A stretch of DNA of 64,000 nucleotides from Acidobacteriota bacterium. Its GTDB lineage: Bacteria > Acidobacteriota > Terriglobia > Terriglobales > Acidobacteriaceae. The notes under the pieces are model-generated. The model was not told the origin of the DNA and made no database searches. It saw only the letters and a program-made list of their open reading frames with translations. Below are positions 49,904 to 58,865 of this stretch, piece after piece. Numbering within the stretch: position 1 is the first letter of the stretch; each line of letters begins with the position of its first letter. Location: the NCBI GenBank assembly GCA_021780075.1, contig JAJXZL010000023.1, positions 1-64,000 on the forward strand, written 5' to 3'. A program made the position numbers and the translations under genes.

Positions 49904-51334
49904 ATGAGCGCGGAGCAATCACTGCGCGTGGGTTTGTGCGGCATTGGGCTTGACGCCTACTGGAGCCAGTTTGCCGGCCTCAAGGCTCAGCTTGAGGGCT
50001 ATGTGGCCCGCGTGGCGGAGCGGCTGGCGAGGCCCGGTGTCGAGGTGGTGAACCTGGGCCTTGTTGACACGCCGCAACGCGCGCAGGCTGCAGGCCGCCA
50101 GTGCCGTCGCGAAGACATCGATGTGCTGTTTCTTTACGTAACCACCTATGCGCTCTCGAATACCGTGCTTCCGCTGGTGCAGCGCGCGGGCGTTCCGGTG
50201 GTGGTGCTAAATCTGCAGCCGGAAGCGGCAATCGATTATGCGGCCTTTAACCGGCTGGAAGACCGCACGGCGATGACCGGCCACTGGCTCGCATTTTGCT
50301 CGGCGTGCCCCGTGCCGGAAATTGCCAACGTGCTCAACAGGGCGCGAATTCCATTCCACCAGGTGACGGGCGTGCTGGACGAGCCGGCCACCTGGCGGGA
50401 GATTGAGGAATGGTTGGCGGCGGCTCGCGTGCGCTCCACGCTGGCCTCGGCACGGCTTGGGCTCATGGGCCACTACTACAGCGGTATGCTCGACATCATG
50501 ACCGACGTGACACTGGTTTCCATCGTGTTTGGCACGCACGTTGAGCTGGTTGAGGTGGACGAACTGAGCGCGCTGGCGGCGGAAGTGCAGGAAGACGCGG
50601 TTACGCTGCGAGCGGAGGAATTCCAATCCAGCTTTGATGTGCAGCACGATTGTCCCGCCGATGAGCTGCGACGGGCCGCGCGGACAGCGGTTGCTCTGGA
50701 CAGATTTGTCGCGCGGCATGATCTGCATGCCATGGTCTACTACTACAAGGGCTCAGGCAATGCCGCCAATGAAGACACGATGAGTTCCATCATCCTTGGC
50801 ACGTCTCTGCTGACAGCGCGGCATATTCCCGTGGCTGGCGAGTATGAAGTGAAGAATGTGCTGGCGATGAAGATGATGGACGTATTGGGTGCGGGCGGAT
50901 CATTTACCGAGTACTATGCGATGGACTTCAACGACGACCTGGTGCTGATGGGCCACGACGGCCCCGGACACATCGCCATTGCCGAAGGAAAGACCAAGGT
51001 GCGCCCGCTGCGCGTGTATCACGGCAAGGTGGGCCGCGGCCTGTCAGTGGAAATGAGCGTAAAGCACGGCCCGGTGACACTGCTCTCCGTTGTGGAGGAC
51101 GCGGAGACGCGCTTCAAACTTGTGGTGGCGGAAGGCGAATGCGTACCGGGACCGATTCTTGAGATTGGCAACACCAACAGCCGCTATCGTTTTCCGCTGG
51201 GCGCGCGGGGTTTTGTGCATGCATGGAATGCGCAGGGGCCTGCGCATCATTGCGCAGTAGGCGTAGGCCATGTGGCCACGACGCTGGAAAAGACCGCGGC
51301 GCTGATGGGGATTGGATTCCGCCGCGTGTGCTGA
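49904..51334 (+). CDS. L-arabinose/L-fucose isomerase-family protein
   Basis: 476 residues. The ATG at 49904 follows AAGGAG by five nt. The isomerase family resembles AraA/FucI: YVTTYALSNTVLPLVQRAGVPVVVLNLQPE, GHYYSGMLDIMTDV, GEYEVKNVLAMKMMDVLGAGGSFTEYY, MGHDGPGHIAIAEG (in part). It would convert an aldose to a ketose, with Mn in the active site. Which sugar (arabinose, fucose or rhamnose) cannot be settled; the mutarotase suggests a deoxysugar. Confidence 0.86.
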   Translation: MSAEQSLRVGLCGIGLDAYWSQFAGLKAQLEGYVARVAERLARPGVEVVNLGLVDTPQRAQAAGRQCRREDIDVLFLYVTTYALSNTVLPLVQRAGVPVVVLNLQPEAAIDYAAFNRLEDRTAMTGHWLAFCSACPVPEIANVLNRARIPFHQVTGVLDEPATWREIEEWLAAARVRSTLASARLGLMGHYYSGMLDIMTDVTLVSIVFGTHVELVEVDELSALAAEVQEDAVTLRAEEFQSSFDVQHDCPADELRRAARTAVALDRFVARHDLHAMVYYYKGSGNAANEDTMSSIILGTSLLTARHIPVAGEYEVKNVLAMKMMDVLGAGGSFTEYYAMDFNDDLVLMGHDGPGHIAIAEGKTKVRPLRVYHGKVGRGLSVEMSVKHGPVTLLSVVEDAETRFKLVVAEGECVPGPILEIGNTNSRYRFPLGARGFVHAWNAQGPAHHCAVGVGHVATTLEKTAALMGIGFRRVC

Positions 51335-51342
51335 TCGATGCA

Positions 51343-52071
51343 TTACACGTGGGCGAAGTGCAGCAGCAGTCCGGCAAGTGCGCCGCCCAACAGCGGACCG
51401 GCAACGGGAATAAGCGCATAACTCCAATTGGAGCCGCCTTTGCCGGGAATCGGCAGCAGCGCATGCGCGAGACGTGGTCCCAGGTCGCGCGCGGGGTTGA
51501 TGGCGTAGCCCGTGGTGCCGCCGAGCGAGAGGCCGATGCCCCACACGAGGCTCGCCACCAGCCACTGCCCCACGCCGGCCGCAGGTCCCGTAGAGGAGAC
51601 ACCGCGTGAGCCGATGGCTCCGGCGACCACCACCAGCACCATCGTCCCGATCACTTCACTGGCGAGGTTGAAAAGCGGGCTGCGCACCGCGCCGCATGTG
51701 CAGAAGATGCCAAGCTTCGCCGCCGGGTCCGGCGACAAGCGCCAGTGTGGGCCATAGTGAAGCGTCATCAAGGAAGCGCCGCACATGGCGCCCAGCAACT
51801 GCGCGGACCAGTACGAAAGCAACTGTGTGTAGTTGCCTGTGTTCACCGCAACGGAAAGCGTGATGGCGGGATTCAGGTGCGCGCCGGAGCTGCCAAAGGC
51901 CTGCGCCACCAGCACGCCGCAGAGCACGGCCAGCGCCCATCCGGTGGTGACTACCATCCAGCCTGCATCGGCCGCGTAGGACTTGCGCAGGGTGACGCCT
52001 GCGCACACGCCATTGCCCAGAAGCACCAGAACCAGCGTACCCATAAACTCGCCAAACCATACTGAATGCAT
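51343..52071 (-). CDS. Aquaporin/glycerol facilitator (MIP family)
   Basis: 242 residues from the ATG at 52071 (AGGA, ten nt). Six membrane helices and both NPA boxes (HLNPAIT, AINPARD). The second box follows GTTGYAINPARDLGPRLAHALLPIPGKGGSNWSYALIPVAGPLLGG (in part), the glycerol-facilitator style. Lets glycerol or other small polyols cross the membrane. Next to the sugar operon but on the opposite strand. Confidence 0.9.
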   Translation of the reverse strand: MHSVWFGEFMGTLVLVLLGNGVCAGVTLRKSYAADAGWMVVTTGWALAVLCGVLVAQAFGSSGAHLNPAITLSVAVNTGNYTQLLSYWSAQLLGAMCGASLMTLHYGPHWRLSPDPAAKLGIFCTCGAVRSPLFNLASEVIGTMVLVVVAGAIGSRGVSSTGPAAGVGQWLVASLVWGIGLSLGGTTGYAINPARDLGPRLAHALLPIPGKGGSNWSYALIPVAGPLLGGALAGLLLHFAHV

Positions 52072-52209
52072 GCAAAACATTCCTGACGCCGCGCTCCGTT
52101 CCGGCTATGGAAGGCAAGCGCGATGAATTTGCAGACCGCAAGCATTGTGCCTTGCCGGGCCCTGCTTCGCCAAGAGACGGCTTTGCCCGTGCAGGCGGCA
52201 GACATTGCT

Positions 52210-53292
52210 TTACGGCGCAGGCCTGGTGGATACATTCGCGCCGAAATCCGCGGTGGCATACTTCGGCCAGTGCGTGAGCAACTCGTTCACTACCGTGTGG
52301 CCGACCGTATACGCAGCTTCGAGCGAGGGCAGATACGCGCTATAGGTGCCGATGCGCTGATGGGCAAGGCTGTCTGCGGCGCTCATGCCGCGCGGCTGCT
52401 GATCGAAGTTGCTGACGGTGCGCAGCACCAGGATGCGGCTCCAGTCCACGCGCCCTGCGCCGGCCAGGCTCTTGAGCGAAAGGAGTGTGCCCGTGTCTTC
52501 CATCGCCGTGGTGGCAAACTGTCCCTGCCCGCCAGTGAAGTAACGCACCCACTCCGAGGCCCAGGCATCGAAGAGCTTGCCGTGCCAGTAGGTGGAGGAG
52601 GAAATCTCATCGCCCATAATCACGAGCGGCGGACGCTGGGCCGCAGCGCCGTCGAATTCCGCGCGAATCTGCTTCAGCTTGTCGGAGTCGGTGAGCGGGG
52701 TGTTCTTTGTCAGGTTAAACGCCCACTGGGTGAGAGCTGCATTCAGTTCATACACTTGGCCATCGAGGGGCGCGGCAGGTTGCTCGAAGGGCCGCGCTTT
52801 GCGCAGCGGGAGATAACCAGTGGACCAGTCACGCGGAATTTCGCGTGCGTCGATTTCATAGCCGAGGTCGCCATCCACCACCCAGCGAGCCCACACCGCC
52901 GAGCCCAGCGAGACGCGCTCGGGACTGCCTCCGGCGATGCCCGCGATGAGCCAGTAGGCGTGGCGAAGATCAAAGCGCGGGTCAAGACCGAGCGCCATGA
53001 TAGTGGACGCGGCATGCGCCGTGCCCTGGCCAGTAAGCACGACCATCTCACCCTGGCCGTTCATGCGTACAGCGTGATAGCCGCCGGCGAGAGGATACAC
53101 ACGGTCAAGATGATCGCGCTCAACCCAGAATTGCAGTTCGCCAGGCGCATCGCCGGTGTCCTGTCCCTGCTCGAACATGGCAACCACAACGACCTTCACA
53201 GGGATGGGCTTGGGAGATGCCCGGGCAGAGAGACCGCTGAACGACACGATGACCAGCGTGAATGCGAAGAGTGCCTTGAGTTTGGGGAGCAT
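52210..53292 (-). CDS. Purine nucleoside permease-like protein (NUP family)
   Basis: 360 residues from the ATG at 53292, with a signal peptide (MLPKLKALFAFTLVIVSFSG). Family-like blocks: VKVVVVAMFEQGQDTGDAPGELQFWVE, YWLIAGIAGGSPERVSLGSAVWARWVVDGDLGYE (in part), and TTAMEDTGTLLSLKSL. Related to fungal NUP permeases and to nucleoside phosphorylases. Despite its name it lacks membrane helices beyond the signal, so periplasmic nucleoside binding or cleavage is more likely. Confidence 0.82.
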   Translation of the reverse strand: MLPKLKALFAFTLVIVSFSGLSARASPKPIPVKVVVVAMFEQGQDTGDAPGELQFWVERDHLDRVYPLAGGYHAVRMNGQGEMVVLTGQGTAHAASTIMALGLDPRFDLRHAYWLIAGIAGGSPERVSLGSAVWARWVVDGDLGYEIDAREIPRDWSTGYLPLRKARPFEQPAAPLDGQVYELNAALTQWAFNLTKNTPLTDSDKLKQIRAEFDGAAAQRPPLVIMGDEISSSTYWHGKLFDAWASEWVRYFTGGQGQFATTAMEDTGTLLSLKSLAGAGRVDWSRILVLRTVSNFDQQPRGMSAADSLAHQRIGTYSAYLPSLEAAYTVGHTVVNELLTHWPKYATADFGANVSTRPAP

Positions 53293-53633
53293 GGTTTGAT
53301 CATAGGGCACACAGGAGCTCCACCATGCTGCAAACTCCGGCTCCGCTCGTGTCGCCTGAGGGCGATGCATTGGCCGGCTGCGCCTGCGGGAGATGGTCGC
53401 TACTTTGTCACAAAAGGATGCACTCTGCAGATTTATTTGGCCTTCATTGGGACCTGATTCTGGACGCAGTAAATTGCCAGCAGATTCCAACAATCCATGG
53501 GCATCTGGTCCACCGGGTTAATTTGGTCCGGAGCAGATGTTTTCTTTGTTTCGCGGAGCCCAACATACTAGGATGTCTGTAATTCATTGAGCGGCGCTCG
53601 TGCGGTGTGGCGCCAGCTTACGAGGTGCACATC

Positions 53634-54734
53634 GTGAAGCGGTCCATTTTTTTGCGGAAGACCAGGGATGTTTCAGTTGGATTCGCCGCCGCCGCGGCAA
53701 CCTTGTTTGTTCCGGCCGTGGCCGCAGGCGCGCAGCAGCCTGCGCATCACTGGGCCATTGTGGTTCACGGGGGCGCGGGCGTGATTGAACGCTCGGCGCT
53801 TGGTCCGGAGGGCGACAAGGCGTATCGAGCTTCACTGGCGCGCGCGGCTGAGGCCGGAGCCAAAGTGCTGGAGCAGGGAGGCCGGGCGCTGGATGCAGTG
53901 GAGGCCACCGTCAACGTGCTGGAAGATGATCCGCTCTTCAATGCAGGGCGGGGTGCCGTGTTCACCGCGGACGGCAGGAACGAGATGGACTCGGCGATCA
54001 TGGATGGCTCAAACCTGATGGCGGGTTCTGTGGCGAGCGTTTCGCGCACGCGGCACCCGATCAGCCTGGCGCGGGCGGTGATGGAAAAGACTCCGTATGT
54101 TTTTCTTGTGGGCAAGGGGGCGGACGACTTTGGGGCGAGCATCGGCCTTAAGCAGGAACCGCCGAGTTTCTTCTTTACCGAGAGCCGGTGGGATTCGCTG
54201 GTGAGGCAGTTGAAGAAGGAGGGCAAGCCGATTCCGCCGCGACCGGCCGGGGTGCCACCCTTGGGTGCGACTGTGCCTGTTGCGTTTTTTGACGAGTCGC
54301 CGGGTTTGCGGCACTACGGCACGGTGGGTGCGGTGGCGCTGGACGTGCATGGGAATATTGCGGCGGGGACATCTACGGGGGGTATGCAGGCGAAGATGCC
54401 GGGACGCGTGGGCGACTCGCCGATTATCGGCGCGGGGACGTATGCGTCGAACCAGTCGTGCGCGGTATCCGGTACGGGCACGGGCGAGTACTTTATCCGT
54501 CTGACGGTGGCGCGCGAGGTGTGCAATCTTGTGCAGTTCAAACACATGCCATTGCAACAGGCGGCGGATACGGTGATTCACAAGGAACTGGAAGCGCTGC
54601 ACGGCGACGGCGGCGTGATTGCGATTACGCCGGATGGACAGATGGCGTGGAGCTTCAACACGCCGGGCATGTTTCGCGCGCAGATTCGCGAGGGCGGCAA
54701 GCTGCAGGTGGGGGTATATAACGACGAGCCGTAG
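53634..54734 (+). CDS. Isoaspartyl peptidase/L-asparaginase (Ntn hydrolase), exported
   Basis: 366 residues. The GTG at 53634 follows GAGGTG. A basic N-terminus and hydrophobic FAAAAATLFVPAVAAGAQ suggest export. Ntn-hydrolase core: WAIVVHGGAGVIE, GRALDAVEATVNVLEDDPLFNAGRGAVF (in part), auto-cleavage before the nucleophile Thr about 230 (HYGTVGAVALD), GSSGGMQ-type TSTGGMQAKMPGRVGDSPIIG. Hydrolyses isoaspartyl dipeptides or asparagine. Confidence 0.92.
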   Translation: MKRSIFLRKTRDVSVGFAAAAATLFVPAVAAGAQQPAHHWAIVVHGGAGVIERSALGPEGDKAYRASLARAAEAGAKVLEQGGRALDAVEATVNVLEDDPLFNAGRGAVFTADGRNEMDSAIMDGSNLMAGSVASVSRTRHPISLARAVMEKTPYVFLVGKGADDFGASIGLKQEPPSFFFTESRWDSLVRQLKKEGKPIPPRPAGVPPLGATVPVAFFDESPGLRHYGTVGAVALDVHGNIAAGTSTGGMQAKMPGRVGDSPIIGAGTYASNQSCAVSGTGTGEYFIRLTVAREVCNLVQFKHMPLQQAADTVIHKELEALHGDGGVIAITPDGQMAWSFNTPGMFRAQIREGGKLQVGVYNDEP

Positions 54735-54767
54735 GCCACTGCGGCGCCTGTCGCAAAGTTTGCCGAA

Positions 54768-54965
54768 ATGATCTGCAAACTTTTTGTGGAAAACCGCAAA
54801 TCCCTCTCAAAGGGGGGGTGGGGGGGGTAGGGGGTACCCATCCACGGATCAGGGGTTCGTGATCCGACTGGCACGGCATGGGCCGGTTGCGGATTTCCGA
54901 CACACTTTCCATTGTGCGCCGAAGCGGAGAAATACTCTGCAAATTGGGCGCAGGATTTTTTGAGG
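54768..54965 (+). repeat. G-quadruplex-bearing intergenic repeat, copy 2
   Basis: ATGATCTGCAAACTT, then G-tracts at 54812-54835 (GGGGGGGTGGGGGGGGTAGG type). GACAC and ATTGTGCGC follow, and the 17-mer GAGAAATACTCTGCAAA lies at 54927-54943. It is inverted relative to copy 1 at 33012-33199. A hairpin CAGGTGCC / GGCACCTG at about 55051-55075 lies beyond it. No gene in 54735-55158. Confidence 0.7.
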
Positions 54966-55158
54966 GGCTGGGTGAGGTCTGCCGGATGCTCATCCGATTC
55001 TGTGGCTGGGAGAGAAAAGACGGAATGGGTGAAGGGGAGTGGATTCCCAGGTGCCCAAAAGCGAGGCACCTGGGGCAACCATCTTCAGTGGTGGGACCCA
55101 CTTTGTAATCCCGGCACCTGGGCCGGCCCCCGACCATACTGGTTCTGTTGTTGGGCCT

Positions 55159-55743
55159 TCACTTATCCTCGTAATCGCGCATCGGATATGCATTCGGGTT
55201 AAAGCCTGCGATTTTGCAATGGTATTGAAATCGAAAGAATCGAAACTCCCAGAGCGCACGTGGAGTAGTAAATACTGAATCTAAGGGAGATAAAGTCGAA
55301 CAAATGTACTTCGGATCTAGAGTAGCGCGATCAACTCCAGTCGCGGTGTAAATATCCAATTGCATTAAATCGTCGATGATGTTGTGTCCGGCTGTTGGAG
55401 GCTTCGCAGGTATACCGAGGTGCTTCCATCGAACATCCAAATGAGAAAGCGCCTGAATCAAGTCCTTCATTTCTAAAGGAGAGATATATACAGTTCGTCC
55501 GTCTTTGAGTATAGGGGCAGTATTTTCTCTAGGATCATTTTTGCTCACGGCGCGGAACAGCAACGGTGGATGAAAGTAGCTTCCGTCGCCTGGCTGAAAG
55601 AACAAGCGAACGATCGCTTTCAGATCAACCACATCGCTCCGTTTGTGCTGTGCAGCATTCTGGGCAACCGCGAAAGATACGAACAAGAGAGGCACAAATG
55701 CGCTTGCCCTGAACAAACAGAGGAATCGATGCATATTCTTCAT
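55159..55743 (-). CDS. Exported protein, unknown function
   Basis: 194 residues from the ATG at 55743 (GAGGTG, six nt). Signal peptide MKNMHRFLCLFRASAFVPLLFVSFAVAQ. The mature part includes FFQPGDGSYFHPPLLFRAVS and a domain rich in aromatic residues at the C-terminus (FRFFRFQYHCKIAGFNPNAYPM). No family recognised; the frame extends upstream to 56076 but that part lies in repeat sequence and the RAYT gene. Confidence 0.6.
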   Translation of the reverse strand: MKNMHRFLCLFRASAFVPLLFVSFAVAQNAAQHKRSDVVDLKAIVRLFFQPGDGSYFHPPLLFRAVSKNDPRENTAPILKDGRTVYISPLEMKDLIQALSHLDVRWKHLGIPAKPPTAGHNIIDDLMQLDIYTATGVDRATLDPKYICSTLSPLDSVFTTPRALWEFRFFRFQYHCKIAGFNPNAYPMRDYEDK

Positions 55744-55837
55744 TGGTTCACCTCGATATTTGATCACTGTACAATCCATCCGGGGCGGGTGGCCGACCCT
55801 TCCCCCGTGCAAAGCTAACTTACCTCCGACGTGGGTG

Positions 55838-55880
55838 CCCCATCCTTGCGCGGACTTATCGCGCAAGGGTGGGTACCACA
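55838..55880. repeat. REP palindrome, class D, at the RAYT 3' end
   Basis: GTGGGTGCCCCATCC, arms CCTTGCGCG / CGCGCAAGG, then GTGGGTACC. Inverted relative to the copy at 56428-56475 across the RAYT gene; the same class as 12601-12705. The last RAYT codons run into it. Confidence 0.75.
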
Positions 55881-56401
55881 ACCCTTCGCCCATCCGGGTC
55901 TCGCCTTTGTTCCCGCTCCCACGCCGTCCAAAACGACTCGATCTCCACCGTACCGCGCAGCCCAGCCGAGTAATGACGACAACTCGACCACAGCCAGTCC
56001 TCAGGCTCTGCCACCAGCCCGCGCACAACCGGATTGCGATGCATATACCCGAGCTTCTCCGCACGCTTTTCTTCACTCCACACGTTGAAGTCGTAATACC
56101 GGCGCTGCCAGAATTGCGCCTTGTCCGCGCTCTTCAACTTTCTCGAAGTCCGCTGCTTCAACACCTGCAACGCCACTGCCAGCGACGCGATGCGGGTTTC
56201 ACTCAACAGCAGATGAACGTGCTCGGGCATCAAGACGTACCCCAGAACCACGAACTCCTACCGTCGACGCACAATTTCGAGCTCGTGCTCAAAGCACATG
56301 TAGGCTGCTGTTGCATTCAGCAGCGGCTGCCTGCGAAAGCAACTGAAGGTGATGAAGTGAAATGCACCGGCTTTCTGGTAACGGACGAGTTTACCCTTCA
56401 T
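55856..56401 (-). pseudogene. REP-associated tyrosine transposase (RAYT), interrupted by an amber codon
   Basis: A reading frame from the ATG at 56401 to 55856 (181 codons) encodes a Y1 transposase: MKGKLVRYQKAGAFHFITFSCF, HUH motif MPEHVHLLL, and YYDFNVWSEEKRAEKLGYMHRNPVVRG with the likely catalytic Tyr. At codon 48 (56258-56260 complement) TAG replaces the Tyr/Phe-type codon expected in VRRR-EFVVLGYV. The frame is otherwise undisturbed on both sides, so one base change would restore it. The part after the stop could start at a GTG, but would lack the N-terminal strand. Confidence 0.85.
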
Positions 56402-56427
56402 GAAGAAGAACGAGTGTACGTGGTTCC

Positions 56428-56475
56428 CACCCTTTCGGCCAACCGCAGGCCGAAAGGATGGGGCACCCTCATCTG
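56428..56475. repeat. REP palindrome, class D, at the RAYT 5' side
   Basis: GTTCCCACCCTTTCGGCC, AACCGCA, GGCCGAAAGGATGGGGCACC: a long hairpin with the GGATGGGGCACC end shared with the copies near 55.84 and 12.64 kb. Confidence 0.8.
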
Positions 56476-56554
56476 CGGTAAGTCAGCTTCGCGAAGGGTG
56501 TGCCACCCGCCGCTCCGGGTGTATTAGCGGCTTAGAGGGGATTCCGAAGAAAAC

Positions 56555-56870
56555 AGAAGCAGATCCTTCGCTTCGCTTACCCCAACGCGCTGCGCGCCGG
56601 GGCCCCAGGCGTGCTTCGCTCAGGATGACAGGGCTTGGGTTGGGGGGCGTTTTCGGCACGGCTGAAGCCGTGCCCTGACACAAAGAGCGATGTTGGCCGG
56701 GTGAGTTTTGTGGAATCCCAGGTCGCAGAGGCGAGACCCTTCGGCGAGCTCAGGGCAGGCTCTGGGGCACGCGGTGGGTTCTGGGGCACGCGGCGGAAGA
56801 GGACGAAAGGCAACCGCAGATCTTTCGACTCCGCTGCGCTGCGCTCAAGATGACAAGCGCTATGCGGTTG
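56555..56870. repeat. REP-like repeat cluster, inverted A-B classes
   Basis: Divergent class A near 56555-56630 (ending CTCAGGATGACAGG), a class B palindrome near 56657-56677 (GGCACGGCTGAAGCCGTGCC), and inverted class A near 56805-56862 (CGACTCCGCTGCGCTGCGCT). No gene in 56402-56952. Confidence 0.75.
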
Positions 56871-56904
56871 TGGGTGGTCGGGTCACCGGAGGGTACAAAC
56901 GCAA

Positions 56905-56933
56905 GCAGGCCATCCCGGGTGGGATGGCCTGCT
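56905..56933 (-). terminator. Hairpin terminator downstream of ctpA
   Basis: Stem GCAGGCCATCCC / GGGATGGCCTGC with loop GGGT, 20 bp beyond the ctpA stop codon; a T-run is present only on the plus-strand side. Confidence 0.6.
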
Positions 56934-56952
56934 GTTTTGATGGGATGGGCGG

Positions 56953-58584
56953 TTACTGCTGCTGGGCGACGCCCTGGGCTGCTTCGCCGCGGGCCTGAGC
57001 CTTTTGCGCGAGGATCTTGTGGGCGTTGTCTTCAAGCGCCTGGGCCTCAGGCAGGAAGCCGATCGCCTTCTGGATCTGGGGGTCCCAGTCTGCAAGGACG
57101 CGGAGGCCCTGCAACTGGCCGAACTGGCTGGTGATGATTTTTTCCTTGATGTTGATCTTCACCCAATCGAGGACGCCGTTGATGTCGGCCTCGGTCCAGG
57201 GAATCTTCTCGCTGGTGAGGAAGTCCTTGAAAGCCTTGAGCACGGTGTCGTCCACCTGGAAATCCCTGTCGACGGTGCGATTGGAAAGGTAGCTCGCGGC
57301 GAAGTGCAGGAAGGCGGACTTGTAGATCAGCTCGTCCTGGAAGTTGTTGCTCTTGGGTGTTTCGATCTTTTCGTCGGGGGTGATTCCGCCGCCGCCGTAG
57401 ACGGTGCGGCCGGAGTCAGTGAACTTGACCTCGCGGTTGGTGGAGTTTGAGGGCAGCGCGCCGGCATGGTTGTAGTAGTAATCGTAGAGCGAAACGCCGG
57501 CGTAGTTGCGCTGGATGAGGCGGCCGGAGGGGGTGTAGTAGTGGTAGGTCGTGAGGGCCAGGCCGGTGTTCTCGCTGAGGTTGAAGACGGTCTGCACGAG
57601 GCCCTTGCCGAAGGTGGTTTCGCCGACGATGAGGGCGCGGTCGTGGTCCTGCAATGCGCCGGAGACAATTTCAGCGGCGGAGGCGGTACCGCGGTTGACC
57701 AGCACGACGATGGGGAAGGTTTTGCCACCGTTGCCCTTGTTCGCGGTGTAGACCAGGTCAGGATAGGCGCGGCCGCGCTGCGAGACGATGACCTGTCCCT
57801 TGGAGAGGAGGTGGTCACAGACCTCGACTGCCTGGCTGAGGAGGCCGCCGGGGTTGCCGCGGAGATCCAGCACGAGCCCTTTGGAGTTGCCTAAGCTGTC
57901 AATGGCTTCAATGACTTCCTGTGCTGTGGTTTCCTGGAACTGGGCGAGATGGATGTAGCCGACGCCGGGATGAATCTCATAGGCGAGATCGACGGAGGGA
58001 TGGGAAATCTCATCGCGAATGAGGTCGAAGACGAGCGGTTTGGGCTGGCCATCGCGGATCATGGTGACCTGGACGTGCGTGCCCTTGGGGCCCTTGAGCG
58101 CCTTGGCCACCAAGTCGGAGGTCATGCCGCTGGCTGTTTTGCCGTCAATGGCGGAGATGATGTCTCCGGGGCGGATGCCGGCGCGGAATGAGGGAGTGCC
58201 CTCGTAGGGGGTGATGACGTAGACCTTGTTGCCCTGCTGCTGGATGACCATGCCAACGCCGTAGTAATGGCCGCGCTGGTCCTCCTGCATTTTGGCGTAA
58301 GCCTTTGGATCGTAGAAGTTGGAGTGGGGGTCCAGGACGCGGAGCATGCTGGGGATGGCACCGTCGTAGATGGCGCCATCGGCCTTGTCACTGGTCATGG
58401 GCTCGGCATAGTTCTGCTCGACGAGCGCGTAGACGTTGGTGAAATTTCTGATGCTGTCGCGAATCTGGCTTTCGTCCTCAGAGGACTGCGCCCCGACCTT
58501 GCGTTGCATCACGCTGCCCACGACGGCGCACACGGTGAAGAAGAGAATAAGGGTAAAAAATGCCCGGCGGGCGCGGGGAGTCAT
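56953..58584 (-). CDS. S41 C-terminal processing peptidase (CtpA-like)
   Basis: 543 residues. A signal anchor (RRAFFTLILFFTVCAVVGSV) places it in the periplasm. A PDZ domain (about 100-190: GVGMVIQQQGNKVYVITPYEGTPSFRAGIRPGD, in part) precedes the catalytic core. The nucleophile Ser is about 302 in GTASAAE and the Lys about 327 in FGKGLVQ, together with LRGNPGG. Cleaves at protein C-termini in envelope quality control. A C-terminal helical extension (about 400-543) ends in an Ala/Gln-rich tail. Confidence 0.92.
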   Translation of the reverse strand: MTPRARRAFFTLILFFTVCAVVGSVMQRKVGAQSSEDESQIRDSIRNFTNVYALVEQNYAEPMTSDKADGAIYDGAIPSMLRVLDPHSNFYDPKAYAKMQEDQRGHYYGVGMVIQQQGNKVYVITPYEGTPSFRAGIRPGDIISAIDGKTASGMTSDLVAKALKGPKGTHVQVTMIRDGQPKPLVFDLIRDEISHPSVDLAYEIHPGVGYIHLAQFQETTAQEVIEAIDSLGNSKGLVLDLRGNPGGLLSQAVEVCDHLLSKGQVIVSQRGRAYPDLVYTANKGNGGKTFPIVVLVNRGTASAAEIVSGALQDHDRALIVGETTFGKGLVQTVFNLSENTGLALTTYHYYTPSGRLIQRNYAGVSLYDYYYNHAGALPSNSTNREVKFTDSGRTVYGGGGITPDEKIETPKSNNFQDELIYKSAFLHFAASYLSNRTVDRDFQVDDTVLKAFKDFLTSEKIPWTEADINGVLDWVKINIKEKIITSQFGQLQGLRVLADWDPQIQKAIGFLPEAQALEDNAHKILAQKAQARGEAAQGVAQQQ

Positions 58585-58865
58585 AGGCGGAAGGAACCTC
58601 CGGACGGCAGGTGCGTCAGGCGCCGTGAAGGAGCCTCGCAGGGCGGTCTTGGGGTAAAGTATACCACTGGCTTATTTGACGCCGCCTGGGGCTCTTCCGG
58701 TAGCCAGCCGTTAGCGGGCGCGGTGCTGAGCGGCCTGTTTCCTGCTGAATTCGGTGGTGATTCCGGACAGAAACGCCGCCGGAATCGCACGGCTGCTCTT
58801 CTGGCATTTACAATAGCGACTAAGCAACAGGTGGTGACAGATTGCCTCCTGTTCTGTGCCGACCT

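Noticed and set aside
52123-53457. A 444-codon open frame antisense to the nucleoside permease-like gene
   Set aside because: Same reason: shadow of a gene with clear signal peptide and family blocks.
55857-56076. Possible extension of the 55159-55743 exported protein upstream
   Set aside because: The extension runs through class D repeat and the RAYT gene in another phase; the ATG at 55743 has a good ribosome site and signal peptide.
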